The position numbers and the translations under genes are program-made. Source: Lachnospiraceae bacterium UBA3820 (GTDB taxonomy: Bacteria; Bacillota; Clostridia; Lachnospirales; Lachnospiraceae). Taken from it: 45,411 nt of DNA. The notes below the pieces were generated by a model, which searched no databases, was not told where the DNA came from, and saw only the letters and a program-made list of their open reading frames with translations. The stretch covers positions 1-45,411 of the forward strand of contig DFDU01000109.1 in the NCBI GenBank assembly GCA_002369325.1, in the 5' to 3' direction. Below are positions 33,826-42,653 of the stretch, piece after piece (position 1 is the stretch's first letter; every line of letters begins with the position of its first letter).

Positions 33826-34203
33826 ATGCGTAAGGCGGAGATATCTGATTGTGAATTGGTAGCAATGAAATGTGTGTGGGATGCAGGTGAACCTGTAACA
33901 TGTGCATATGTAATTGAAAAACTAAGGGATGATTACGGACGCAATTATGCAGAGACCACAGTTTATACGTTTCTTAAGAATCTTAAAGCAAAAGGTTTTA
34001 TAGAATCATTTAAGAATGGTATAACTTACTACAAACCGAAGAGAGAGCTGGTTGAATTCAGAGGTTCCTATCTTAACAAGATGGTTGATTTTTGGTTTGA
34101 CGGTTCTGTTTCCAATTTCTTATCTGCATTACTAGATGTAAAATCTTTGGATGAAAAAGAAATAAAAGATGTAAAGAAAGTAATTAAAAACATAAATCAA
34201 TAA
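33826..34203 (+). CDS. BlaI/MecI-family transcriptional repressor
   Basis: The 125-residue protein matches the BlaI/MecI/CopY winged helix: ISDCELVAMKCVWDAGEPVT, then AETTVYTFLKNLKAKGFIE and ITYYKP. BlaI-type repressors usually pair with a BlaR1 sensor protease encoded next to them, but none is here. The C-terminal half is shortened and carries a Trp/Phe-rich stretch (VDFWFDGSVSNFLSAL) as dimer helix. AGGAGG precedes the start. Confidence 0.85.
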   Translation: MRKAEISDCELVAMKCVWDAGEPVTCAYVIEKLRDDYGRNYAETTVYTFLKNLKAKGFIESFKNGITYYKPKRELVEFRGSYLNKMVDFWFDGSVSNFLSALLDVKSLDEKEIKDVKKVIKNINQ

Positions 34204-34208
34204 TAAAA

Positions 34209-34253
34209 AAACAAACGGGTAATAATTATTTATTTACCTGTTTGTTTTTTTTT
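34209..34253 (+). terminator. Intrinsic terminator after the BlaI-type gene
   Basis: AAACAAACGGGTAA (from 34209) pairs with its near-complement ending about 34247, followed by a T-run. Confidence 0.85.
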
Positions 34254-34305
34254 ACAGTAATGATATAATGTATGTATCGTATTTTTGTTAAAGAGGCATA
34301 GCATC

Positions 34306-35868
34306 ATGAAAAGAATAATCAATACATTTAAATACGGTTCGATATCGGTTAAGCTGACTTTGCTTGCAACGATTATTTGCGGTCTTGCTACGGTAGGATT
34401 TTTAATCAGTGCAATAATATTTGGTCAGCTTATTTGGTTTTTTGCAATGGTATTCGCAGGATTTATAACTGTTTCGCTGGCTCAGACCTTTGCTATAAAA
34501 GGCGGAATAAGCGATGAAGAAGAAAAAGTTCAGACCGTGAATGAGTTTGAAGCAGATAAATCTGCTTCGGATGAAGGAAATATTAATTTCCCGGATGATT
34601 CTAAGGATATTTATTCCGGATTTAAAATTGAATATGACGATATGGACGAAGATGAGTACGATGATGAAATATCGGATGAGGAAGACGGCGAAAATACGGG
34701 AAAGAGAAAGAAGAAAAAAACAAAGAAAAATAAAATAAAAAAAGATAGAAAATCGAAGAAAAAGTCAGGCAAAGATCTTAGTGATTCAGATGAATCGGAT
34801 GATTTGGATGAATCCGATGAAAAGCTTGACAGGATGAAAAGAAAAAAAACCGGGAAGACCTCGAAAGAAAAAAAGAAAAAAACGTCCAAGAAAAAAGCAC
34901 TTGTAAGTAAAAAGACAACAAAAAAGAAAATTAAAAAGGTCGCAAAGCACGGTAGTATTCCTAAAGTTGCTTCTGTTTCGAAGGTTGATATAGATTACAA
35001 GGCTATGCTTAAAAAGGATATTAAAGAGAGTAAAAAAGCATTGGCAAAAAAAGATGAGATTTCAGAAGCAGATGCCGATGCTCAAAACCTGTCGGATACG
35101 GATAAGGATTCAGAGGCAAATGAAAAACGAACCAAAGCAGTTGTACCGGAACCGTTAACGGCAGAAACCGTTAAACAGTATAATTTAAAGAAAATAAAGA
35201 AGACATTACACAAATATAAAGTAAAAAGAGATCATAAGCTTGCGATAATAGACAGATGCGAAACTTTTAATATAAGTCAGACACCTGCATATATCTGGGT
35301 GGACGGAAATGAGTTTCATATGCTTTTGATAGAGCAGGAGCCGAGACATTTGGTGCTTTCGACATTTAAAGTGGGAAGAATCAAATATCTTAAAAAGCAG
35401 CCTGTAGATATTAAGACGGATTATGAGGCATTCAATACAAAGAGTCTTGTTACGGATTTATTCAGGCCTTATTTGCCTGATTATAACCAAAGCAATGTCG
35501 ACAGTGATCTTAATTATTATAAAAATCTGTATGGTATAGGTCCGGGTATATATTTCACAAATAATTCGGCTAAGCAGCTTATTAATTTCTTTGGCTTCGG
35601 AATGGATGTGGATGATAAAGTAACCGAATCAAAGAGAGTAAATCTTTATTTTAAGGATGCTTACAAGGCAAATATCATGGTTCGTGACAATGTCCTCGAT
35701 GCAAACGGATATGCTGACAGAATATCATCAATACTTGAAGAAATGGCGGCTTCAAACTTAAGCTATAATGAATTTAAAGAGACTCTTAATCTTATGATAA
35801 AAAACAAATTCATTACAAAAGAATTCGGAATGTATTATATGGATGTAAGGGATAAAAAACATAGTTAA
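34306..35868 (+). CDS. Membrane-anchored protein with K/D/E-rich linker, unknown function
   Basis: The 520-residue protein is not recognised. Residues 14-62 contain two hydrophobic helices (LTLLATIICGLATVGF and IWFFAMVFAGFITVSLA). Residues about 80-260 are extremely biased: acidic runs (DDMDEDEYDDE), then long Lys-rich blocks such as KKKKTKKNKIKKDRKSKKK and SDSDESDD. This part is probably disordered and may bind nucleic acid or cell-wall polyanions. Residues about 300-520 form a folded domain (AYIWVDGNEFHMLLIEQE, HLVLSTFKVGRIKYL, LYGIGPGIYFTNNSAKQ). ATG 34306 is preferred over a TTG at 34285 because AGAGG lies upstream. An extended -10 (TGATATAAT, 34261-34269) precedes it. Confidence 0.6.
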   Translation: MKRIINTFKYGSISVKLTLLATIICGLATVGFLISAIIFGQLIWFFAMVFAGFITVSLAQTFAIKGGISDEEEKVQTVNEFEADKSASDEGNINFPDDSKDIYSGFKIEYDDMDEDEYDDEISDEEDGENTGKRKKKKTKKNKIKKDRKSKKKSGKDLSDSDESDDLDESDEKLDRMKRKKTGKTSKEKKKKTSKKKALVSKKTTKKKIKKVAKHGSIPKVASVSKVDIDYKAMLKKDIKESKKALAKKDEISEADADAQNLSDTDKDSEANEKRTKAVVPEPLTAETVKQYNLKKIKKTLHKYKVKRDHKLAIIDRCETFNISQTPAYIWVDGNEFHMLLIEQEPRHLVLSTFKVGRIKYLKKQPVDIKTDYEAFNTKSLVTDLFRPYLPDYNQSNVDSDLNYYKNLYGIGPGIYFTNNSAKQLINFFGFGMDVDDKVTESKRVNLYFKDAYKANIMVRDNVLDANGYADRISSILEEMAASNLSYNEFKETLNLMIKNKFITKEFGMYYMDVRDKKHS

Positions 35869-35913
35869 TACAAATACTATTCAAAATATATTGAATAGGA
35901 AAAGGTATTGATT

Positions 35914-36270
35914 ATGAAAATTGCATTTTATTATAAAAAACCGGAAGAAAAAACGTGGTTTAATATAGCAGCCGCAGATGAAGGCTTTGAGGTTTATTAT
36001 ATAAAAAAGGATTTTAATCCGGAAACGGTTCGTCTTGCTGAATCCTTTGATGCTGTTTGTATAAGTGAGACGGATCAAATTGATAATGAATTGATAAGCT
36101 GTATAAAAAAAATGAGTATTTATGCAGTATTGCTAAGAAGTGATGAAATAAATTACAAAGAAAATATCAATTATTTATTGTTAAAAAGCAATGGAATCAT
36201 TGTAATAAGAGTTCCGGCAAATCCGACGGAAAAGCTGATTAGTCAAAGATGGGTTTCGTATTTGCCTTAA
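35914..36270 (+). pseudogene. N-terminal fragment of a D-lactate dehydrogenase-like (2-hydroxyacid dehydrogenase) protein
   Basis: This 118-residue ORF resembles only the first part of D-2-hydroxyacid dehydrogenases: MKIAFYYKKPEEKTWF, ETVRLAESFDAVCI, then AVLLRSDEIN in place of LIALRCAGYN, and GIIVIRVPANP. A complete enzyme is about 330 residues, with an NAD-binding Rossmann domain (GxGxxG) and the Arg-Glu-His catalytic set; none of these is present here or in the 125 bp that follow. The gene therefore looks like a decayed remnant, although an intact ribosome site (AAAGG) and start keep it translatable. A stand-alone domain with another role is possible. Confidence 0.6.
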
Positions 36271-36395
36271 TACGCTTTGATTATTCTTAATTTACTTGCC
36301 TTTTATCCGAAAATATAGTATTTTAGATAAGTATTATTTTTGAATAAAGACACAATTTGAATTGTAAATATTTTAAATAATGAAAGGTAAATGAT

Positions 36396-38501
36396 ATGGA
36401 TGTTTCAGTAGAAATGCTCGGAAAACGTGCCTTTAGTGAGGCGATTATGAGAGAACGCCTTCCGAAGGCAGTATTTAAACAGTTAAAAAAGACTCTGGAT
36501 TATGGTGCACCGCTTGATACGGATATTGCGGATTCTGTTGCCATAGCCATGAGAGAGTGGGCAAAGGAGCTCGGAGCTACACATTATACACATTGGTTCC
36601 AGCCACTTACCAATCTTACGGCGGAAAAGCATGACTCATTTATGGATCCGGTTGGAGACGGTACATTTATAACTGAGTTTACCGGTAAGGAATTAATTAA
36701 GGCAGAACCGGATGGTTCATCATTTCCTACGGGTGGTGTCAGAAACACTTGCTCTGCAAGAGGATATACCGTATGGGATTGTACCTCACCTGCATTTGTA
36801 AAGGATATTCCAAATGGTTGTAAGGTGCTTTGTATACCGACAATATTCATATCATATACGGGAGAATCTCTTGATTTCAAGACACCTTTACTTCGTTCTA
36901 TGGAGGCAGTCAGCAATCAGGCAAAGAGAATTCTTACATTATTCGGAAAAGAAGATATAGACAGAATAAACGCATCTGTTGGTGCAGAACAGGAGTATTT
37001 CCTTATTGATAAGGCAAAATATGAAAAGAGACTTGATCTTAAGCTTACCGGACGTACACTTTACGGAGCACCGGGTCCTAAGGGACAGGAGATGGAGGAT
37101 CAATACTTCAGCGTTGTTAAGGATAAGGTTTCATATTTTATGAATGAGCTTAATCAGGATCTTTGGGCTTACGGAATACCTGCCAAGACTCAGCACAATG
37201 AGGCCGCTCCGGCACAGCACGAGATTGCGCCTATATATGAAACTACAAATATCGCATGTGATCAGAATCAGCTCCTTATGGATACCCTTAAAAGAGTAGC
37301 GGCAAGAACCGGCTTTGCATGTCTTTTACATGAGAAACCGTTCAGAGGCGTAAACGGTTCGGGTAAGCATAATAACTGGTCTCTTTCAACTTCAGACGGA
37401 GAGAATCTTGTATCACCGGGAAAGAATCCTGAGAAGAATTTGCAGTTCCAGCTTTTCCTTGCAGCTATACTTGCTGCGGTACATAACAATGCAGAGCTTC
37501 TCAGACTTTCTGCAGCATCACCGGGAAATGACCACAGACTTGGCGGAGATGAAGCACCTCCTGCGATCATCTCGGTATACCTTGGCGATCAGCTGGATGA
37601 TATAGTAAATCAGATTATAGAAAACGGAGAGGTTACCCGTGCAATCAAGGGTCACGTATACGAACCACATTGTTCTGCAATTCCTCCGTTTAAGATGGAT
37701 GCAACCGATAGAAACAGAACATCACCTTTTGCATTTACCGGTAACAGATTTGAGTTCAGAATGGTCGGTTCATCACAATCCATAGGTCTTCCTATGACTA
37801 CATTAAATACCATAGTTGCAAATACGCTTTGCGATATGGCTGATGAGCTTGAAAAGGCAGAGGATTTTGAGACGGCTGCAAAGAAGATGGTTGCCGATAT
37901 GATAAGAGAACATAAGGATATAATATTTAACGGTAACGGATATTCACAGGAATGGGTTGAGGAAGCAGCAAAAAGAGGCCTTCCAAACATTCCGACTACA
38001 GTTGATGCTATTCCTTATCTTACAAGTGAGAAGTCAATTAAGGCCTTCGGAAGATTTGGAATCATGAATGAGAGTGAATTAAGATTAAGAGAAAATGTTT
38101 TGTTTGACAGCTATGCAAAGACTATTAATCTTGAAGCACTTACCATGATAGAGATGGCTAACAAGCAGATTATACCTGCTGTTATGGATTATGAAGCAAG
38201 GGCAGCGGCAGGCATTAGAGACCTTAAGGGAATCGGCGTTTCCGCAAGTGCACAGATTGCGCTTGTAAATGAGCTTGATGAAAGACTTACCAGGTTCAGA
38301 GTTGCCATTGTCGAGCTTAAGAGACGTGTGGATGATGCGGTAAATCACAATTCCACACCTCAGGAATGGGCTACATATTACAGAGATTACGTAGCTGCGT
38401 ATATGGATGAGGCAAGAGAACCTGCGGACGAGCTTGAAAAGCTTGTAGGTGAGAAGGATTGGCCGCTTCCTACATATGAAGAATTCCTTTTTGAACAGTA
38501 A
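36396..38501 (+). CDS. glnN: Glutamine synthetase type III
   Basis: This large 701-residue enzyme makes glutamine from glutamate, ammonia and ATP. Length and motifs are those of GSIII rather than GSI (about 450): FQPLTNLTAEKHDSF, GAEQEYFLIDKAKY, AKTQHNEAAPAQHEIAPIYE, RGVNGSGKHNNWSLST, LSAASPGNDHRLGGDEAPPA, and RNRTSPFAFTGNRFEFRMVGSSQ. It has its own ribosome site (GAAAGG) and no adjacent nitrogen regulators. GSIII is common in Bacteroides and Clostridia. Confidence 0.97.
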   Translation: MDVSVEMLGKRAFSEAIMRERLPKAVFKQLKKTLDYGAPLDTDIADSVAIAMREWAKELGATHYTHWFQPLTNLTAEKHDSFMDPVGDGTFITEFTGKELIKAEPDGSSFPTGGVRNTCSARGYTVWDCTSPAFVKDIPNGCKVLCIPTIFISYTGESLDFKTPLLRSMEAVSNQAKRILTLFGKEDIDRINASVGAEQEYFLIDKAKYEKRLDLKLTGRTLYGAPGPKGQEMEDQYFSVVKDKVSYFMNELNQDLWAYGIPAKTQHNEAAPAQHEIAPIYETTNIACDQNQLLMDTLKRVAARTGFACLLHEKPFRGVNGSGKHNNWSLSTSDGENLVSPGKNPEKNLQFQLFLAAILAAVHNNAELLRLSAASPGNDHRLGGDEAPPAIISVYLGDQLDDIVNQIIENGEVTRAIKGHVYEPHCSAIPPFKMDATDRNRTSPFAFTGNRFEFRMVGSSQSIGLPMTTLNTIVANTLCDMADELEKAEDFETAAKKMVADMIREHKDIIFNGNGYSQEWVEEAAKRGLPNIPTTVDAIPYLTSEKSIKAFGRFGIMNESELRLRENVLFDSYAKTINLEALTMIEMANKQIIPAVMDYEARAAAGIRDLKGIGVSASAQIALVNELDERLTRFRVAIVELKRRVDDAVNHNSTPQEWATYYRDYVAAYMDEAREPADELEKLVGEKDWPLPTYEEFLFEQ

Positions 38502-38571
38502 TCAATATATTATTCAGAATAATTAATCAAAATAAATCTTATTATAAGATATTAATTAAAAATTTAAATTT

Positions 38572-38606
38572 CAAGCCGATATAAAGAGTCTGATTATATC
38601 GGCTTG
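38572..38606 (+). terminator. Hairpin after glnN (probable terminator)
   Basis: CAAGCCGATATAA (38572-38584) pairs with TTATATCGGCTTG (38594-38606) over 13 bp. The following sequence is only modestly T-rich, so termination is less certain than for the others. Confidence 0.6.
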
Positions 38607-38706
38607 TAGTTACTTGAAAGTATATAAGATGGTTGGGAAGATTTAGAGTAAGTTGAAGACTTACGGTAAATGATTGCTAAGTATATGAAAAAAGGAGGAT
38701 TATTAA

Positions 38707-39228
38707 TTGGCAGATATAATTATTTTAATCGGATTTATGGGAAGCGGAAAATCCTCCGTCGGAAAAGTGCTTGCCGGAAAGCTTGGATATAAGCTTATTG
38801 ATTCTGATAAGTATATTGAACAGCAGGAAGGTAAAAGTATAAATGATATATTTAAAGAATGCGGTGAAGCAGGATTTAGAAATATGGAAACCGCATTTTT
38901 AAAGAATCTTTCAACTGCAAATGAAGATATTATCCTTTCTACGGGCGGAGGGATGCCTTGTCATAACAATAATGCAGCCTTGTTAAAAGAAATCGGTTTT
39001 TCGGTTTATCTTTCGGCATCTCCTTCGGTAATATATGAAAGAGTAAAGCACGATACAGGCAGACCTCTTTTAATGGTTGATGACAAGCTCGGAAAGATAA
39101 CTTCTCTTTTATCGGAAAGAGAAAAGTATTATAATGAATCTGCCGATAAGGTCATAGAAACGGATGAATTAAGTGTTGATGAGATTGCAGATGAGATTAT
39201 AAGGTTGCTTAAAGGAGAAGCAAATTGA
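38707..39228 (+). CDS. aroK: Shikimate kinase (TTG start)
   Basis: This 173-residue enzyme phosphorylates shikimate at the 3-OH. It has the P-loop GFMGSGKSSVGK, the substrate-binding Asp in LIDSDKYIE, FRNMETAFL with its Arg, GGGMPC and the lid region HDTGRPLL. The start is TTG at 38707, chosen because AAAGGAGG lies 8 bases upstream and the protein would begin MADIIILIGFMG; no ATG fits. Its stop overlaps the topB start by 4 bp (TTGA). Confidence 0.95.
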   Translation: MADIIILIGFMGSGKSSVGKVLAGKLGYKLIDSDKYIEQQEGKSINDIFKECGEAGFRNMETAFLKNLSTANEDIILSTGGGMPCHNNNAALLKEIGFSVYLSASPSVIYERVKHDTGRPLLMVDDKLGKITSLLSEREKYYNESADKVIETDELSVDEIADEIIRLLKGEAN

Positions 39229-41354
39229 AAAAATTATATATAGCTGAAAAACCCAGTGTTGCAAGGGAATTTGCTAAAGCTTTAGGGGTTAAGGGTGCTG
39301 ACAGCGCAGGAGGAAAGGACGGATTTATTGAAACAACCGATTCGATAGTTACCTGGTGTGTCGGACATCTTGTAACCATGAGTTATCCGGACGCTTATGA
39401 TGAAAATCTTAAGCGCTGGAGTATGTCTACAATTCCTTTTGTACCAACTGAATATAAATACGAGATAATAGGTGCGGCAAGCAGACAGTTTAATGTTGTA
39501 AAAAAGCTTCTTAACAGAGCTGATATAGGCTGTATTTACGTCTGCACCGACTCGGGGCGTGAGGGAGAGTATATATACAGACTTGTCGATATGATGGCAA
39601 ATGTAAGTCCGGATACTCCGAAAAAAAGAGTCTGGATTGACTCACAGACCGAGGAGGAAATATTAAGAGGTATCAAAGAGGCAAAGGATCTTTCCGCTTA
39701 TGATAATCTGAGTGACTCTGCATTTTTGCGTGCCCAGGAGGATTATCTTATGGGTATTAATTTTTCCAGAGCTCTTACTTTAAAATACAGTCAGACCGTA
39801 AAGAATTATCTTAAAGCTGATAAATGTGTCATAGCGGTTGGACGTGTCATGACCTGCGTTCTGGGTATGATTGTAAAAAGAGAAAGAGAGATAAGAGAAT
39901 TTGTACCTACGCCGTTTTATCGTGTTCTTGCCGGGCTTGACGGTTTTGAAGCGGAGTGGAGAACCACGGATAAATCCGAATATTTTGAATCGCCTCTTTT
40001 GTATAAGGAAAACGGTTTTAAGAAAAAGGAAGATGCACAGGCACTTATTAATAAGCTTTCAGAACTTAAAAACGAATCTGACGGATATGATTTAAAGGTA
40101 GCAAAGGTTGAAAAAAAGACCGAAAAAAAGCAACCGCCTATGTTATATAACCTTGCAGAACTTCAAAATGATTGTTCCCGTTTATTTAAGATAAGTCCGA
40201 CGGATACATTAAATATAGTTCAGGAGCTTTATGAAAAGAAGCTTGTAACTTATCCGAGAACCGATGCCAGAGTGTTATCAACAGCGGTTTCTAAGGAAAT
40301 ATATAAAAATATAAGCGGATTAAAAAAATATCCTGCACTTGCTGCATTTGCAGATAATATAATTACGCAGGGCGGATATAAAGGTATAGCGAAATCCAAA
40401 TATGTAAACGATAAACAAATAACGGACCACTATGCAATAATACCTACGGGACAGGGCTTTGGAGCTCTTAATTCCGTTTCGGATACTGCGAGAAAAGTAT
40501 ATGATATAGTTGCAAGGAGATTTTTAAGTATATTTTATCCTGCTGCGGAATATGAAAAGATAGCACTTGTTCTCACAAAGGAAAACGGTGAAAAACTTGA
40601 AAGCTTTTTTGCAAATTTCAAAAGACTTGATAAGCCGGGATATCTTGTAATTGCCAATCCAAAACTTGTGGCTGCACAGATGGGTACTGATAATAAGCAG
40701 GCATCAAAGGATTCGGCTTCTAGCGAGCCGGATAACGGAAGTGAAGATAAGTCCTCGGGCGATCAGGATGAAAACAAGCTTTCTCAGGAAATGCTCAATA
40801 AGTTAAAGACGTTAAAAAAAGGTGATACACTTTCGGCTACCGGATTGTTTATAAAAGAGGGTGAAACTTCTGCACCCAAGAGATATTCTTCCGGCACGCT
40901 TATTCTTGCCATGGAAAACGCAGGTCAGCTTATTGAGGATGAAGAATTGCGAAGTCAGATAAAAGGCTCAGGTATAGGAACAAGTGCAACAAGAGACAGT
41001 ATAATTACAAAACTTGTTACAAACAAATATATTCAGCTCAATAAAAAAACACAGATTGTAACACCTACATTTTTGGGCGAGATTATTTATGATGTTGTTT
41101 ATTATTCTATAAACAGTCTTCTTCGCGCTGAAATGACAGCAAGCTGGGAAAAGGGATTAACGGGTGTTGCAGATGGAAGCATTTCAAAAGAAGAATATAC
41201 AAAAAAAATGAACAACTTTGTAATAAATAACACGGAGCTTGTTAAAAAACTTGATAATCAATATAAGATTACTTATATTTTTGATAAGTCGAAGGTTTAT
41301 TATGAAAAGCAGAGTAAACCGGCAAAGAAAAGCAAAACAGCAAAGGAGAGTTGA
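39225..41354 (+). CDS. topB: DNA topoisomerase III (TTG start)
   Basis: This 709-residue type IA topoisomerase relaxes and decatenates DNA. It has the TOPRIM domain (LYIAEKPSVAREFA and CTDSGREGEYIYR) and the active-site tyrosine in YPRTDARVLS, with DPTR-like supporting blocks. The start TTG at 39225 lies inside the aroK stop (TTGA), with AAGGAG upstream, so translation is coupled. An acidic low-complexity stretch (about 490-520: SSEPDNGSEDKSSGDQDE) interrupts the core, and the C terminus lacks zinc-ribbon cysteines and ends in a Lys-rich tail. This is a shared gene pair with shikimate kinase, not an obvious functional link. Confidence 0.95.
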   Translation: MKKLYIAEKPSVAREFAKALGVKGADSAGGKDGFIETTDSIVTWCVGHLVTMSYPDAYDENLKRWSMSTIPFVPTEYKYEIIGAASRQFNVVKKLLNRADIGCIYVCTDSGREGEYIYRLVDMMANVSPDTPKKRVWIDSQTEEEILRGIKEAKDLSAYDNLSDSAFLRAQEDYLMGINFSRALTLKYSQTVKNYLKADKCVIAVGRVMTCVLGMIVKREREIREFVPTPFYRVLAGLDGFEAEWRTTDKSEYFESPLLYKENGFKKKEDAQALINKLSELKNESDGYDLKVAKVEKKTEKKQPPMLYNLAELQNDCSRLFKISPTDTLNIVQELYEKKLVTYPRTDARVLSTAVSKEIYKNISGLKKYPALAAFADNIITQGGYKGIAKSKYVNDKQITDHYAIIPTGQGFGALNSVSDTARKVYDIVARRFLSIFYPAAEYEKIALVLTKENGEKLESFFANFKRLDKPGYLVIANPKLVAAQMGTDNKQASKDSASSEPDNGSEDKSSGDQDENKLSQEMLNKLKTLKKGDTLSATGLFIKEGETSAPKRYSSGTLILAMENAGQLIEDEELRSQIKGSGIGTSATRDSIITKLVTNKYIQLNKKTQIVTPTFLGEIIYDVVYYSINSLLRAEMTASWEKGLTGVADGSISKEEYTKKMNNFVINNTELVKKLDNQYKITYIFDKSKVYYEKQSKPAKKSKTAKES

Positions 41355-41356
41355 TT

Positions 41357-42031
41357 ATGGCAGATATTACGATTAAGGCTATGTACAGTCTTGAACACAC
41401 CATGGCAAAGGAGTGGCTTGAAAAGCTTACATACCCATGGGAGGTTCTCCCTCAAATTAAGGATATTATACTTACGCTTGGTGAGAAAATCGATAAGGAA
41501 TGTCCGGAAGATTACATTAAACGGGGTGATGATATCTGGATTCATAAAACCGCGACAGTTTTTGATACTGTATATATGGCAGGACCTGCAATTATAGGTG
41601 CCAACACTGAAGTGAGACAGTGCGCATTTATCCGCGGAAATGCACTTGTAGGTGAAAACTGTGTAGTCGGTAATTCAACCGAGCTTAAAAATGTCGTTAT
41701 CTTTGATAATGTTCAGGTTCCTCATTATAATTATGTCGGTGATTCCGTACTTGGTTACAAATCCCATATGGGAGCAGGCTCGATTACATCAAACGTAAAG
41801 AGTGACAAAACTCTTGTGGTAGTTAAAAACTCCGAAGAGGAGATTGAAACAGGCTTAAAAAAGTTTGGTGCCATGCTTGGAGATTTCGTGGAAGTAGGCT
41901 GTAATTCAGTCCTTAATCCCGGCTCTGTTATCGGTCCTCATTCCAACGTATACCCTGTATCATGTGTTCGTGGTGTAGTCCCTGCCGATAGCATCTACAA
42001 AACCGGTGGCATCATAGTATCCAAAAACTAG
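41357..42031 (+). CDS. Left-handed beta-helix (hexapeptide repeat) transferase-like protein
   Basis: This 224-residue protein has a long run of hexapeptide-type repeats (for example IHKTATVFDTVYMAGPAIIG, and later VGENCVVG, SVLGYKSHMGAGSI, FVEVGCNSVLNPGSVI). Such folds are seen in acyltransferases and in the C-terminal part of sugar-1-phosphate uridylyl/acetyltransferases (GlmU-like), but no nucleotidyltransferase domain is present. The ATG at 41357 has AAGGAG eight bases upstream; a TTG at 41351 is in frame. It overlaps the end of topB in context, and the large foldback element follows 6 bases after its stop. The exact acyl acceptor cannot be stated. Confidence 0.75.
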   Translation: MADITIKAMYSLEHTMAKEWLEKLTYPWEVLPQIKDIILTLGEKIDKECPEDYIKRGDDIWIHKTATVFDTVYMAGPAIIGANTEVRQCAFIRGNALVGENCVVGNSTELKNVVIFDNVQVPHYNYVGDSVLGYKSHMGAGSITSNVKSDKTLVVVKNSEEEIETGLKKFGAMLGDFVEVGCNSVLNPGSVIGPHSNVYPVSCVRGVVPADSIYKTGGIIVSKN

Positions 42032-42120
42032 ATTTTACGTTTCCCGCACCTTAATCGGTGTTTGAACAGAGCATATATGGGATAATATAGCAGACGGTCA
42101 ACAATACAAACATTTTTTTC

Positions 42121-42228
42121 TAAATCAGCGCATTCGAATTTTTTATATTCGCACGAAACCGAAAACTCGCTATCGCTCAAACAATTCGGTTTCTGAGCGA
42201 ATCTTTCAAAATTCTCATTGCTGATTTA
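42121..42228. repeat. 108-bp core of hairpin B, copy 2
   Basis: TAAATCAG at 42121-42128 and CTGATTTA at 42221-42228 bound a 108-bp core, the same length as in copy 1. The inner stem GAAACCGAA/TTCGGTTTC and the tip CTCGCTATCGCTC (42166-42178) are conserved. Confidence 0.85.
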
Positions 42229-42303
42229 ACGAAAATAATGCACACGTATTTGCTGACCGTCTGCTATATTTTCCCATTATATATGCCCAATTCAAACACC
42301 GAT

Positions 42304-42336
42304 GCTTAAAACAGCACAATTTGTGCGGTTTTAAGC
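42304..42336. repeat. Central small hairpin C of foldback copy 2
   Basis: GCTTAAAA pairs with TTTTAAGC, and AGCACAA with TTGTGC, matching hairpin C of copy 1 with compensatory A-T for G-C changes. Confidence 0.8.
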
Positions 42337-42338
42337 TG

Positions 42339-42630
42339 CTGATATGAAGAATTCAACCGGCAGTATTATAAAATTAAATATGACGTAAATAAAAACGCAG
42401 TGGGTAGCTATAACATTGTCCGATTTGCGTTAAATCAGAAGCGATAATTCGAAGATATTTGCTTTGAAATTGATATGTTTGAGCGAAAGCGAGTTTATCA
42501 ATTTCATGCAAATAGCAAGAATTGAGTGTACTGATTTAGCAAATTGATGACACGTTATAGATATCCACTGTGTTATATTTTACGTCATTATAAAAAATGC
42601 CAAGCCTGCCGGTTGAATTTTTCATATCAG
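42339..42630. repeat. Hairpin A of foldback copy 2
   Basis: Arms CTGATATGAAG and CTTCATATCAG-type ends pair with scattered mismatches. The 108-bp core runs from TAAATCAG (42431) to CTGATTTA (42538), with tip GAGCGAAAGCGAG at 42481-42493. Confidence 0.88.
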
Positions 42631-42653
42631 CCATAGTGCGGGAAACGGAAAAT

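Larger units (their letters stand above)
42038..42647. repeat. Foldback element, copy 2 (nested palindrome, about 610 bp, inverted relative to copy 1)
   Basis: The gap between the hexapeptide gene and the diguanylate cyclase gene is almost entirely a second copy of the element at 26167-26782, in opposite orientation. The terminal stem is CGTTTCCCGCAC (42038-42049) with GTGCGGGAAACG (42636-42647); its bases differ from copy 1 but still pair. In order it has hairpin B (42050-42300), C (42304-42336) and A (42339-42630). It starts 6 bases after one stop codon and ends 6 bases before the other. Confidence 0.9.

Noticed and set aside
33826..34203. A beta-lactam resistance operon signalled by the BlaI-type regulator
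   Set aside because: No BlaR1 sensor, beta-lactamase or penicillin-binding protein gene is adjacent.
34611..34889. A reverse-strand Phe/Ser-rich ORF of about 92 codons
   Set aside because: It is the antisense shadow of the Lys/Asp/Glu-rich linker of the forward gene and has no ribosome site.
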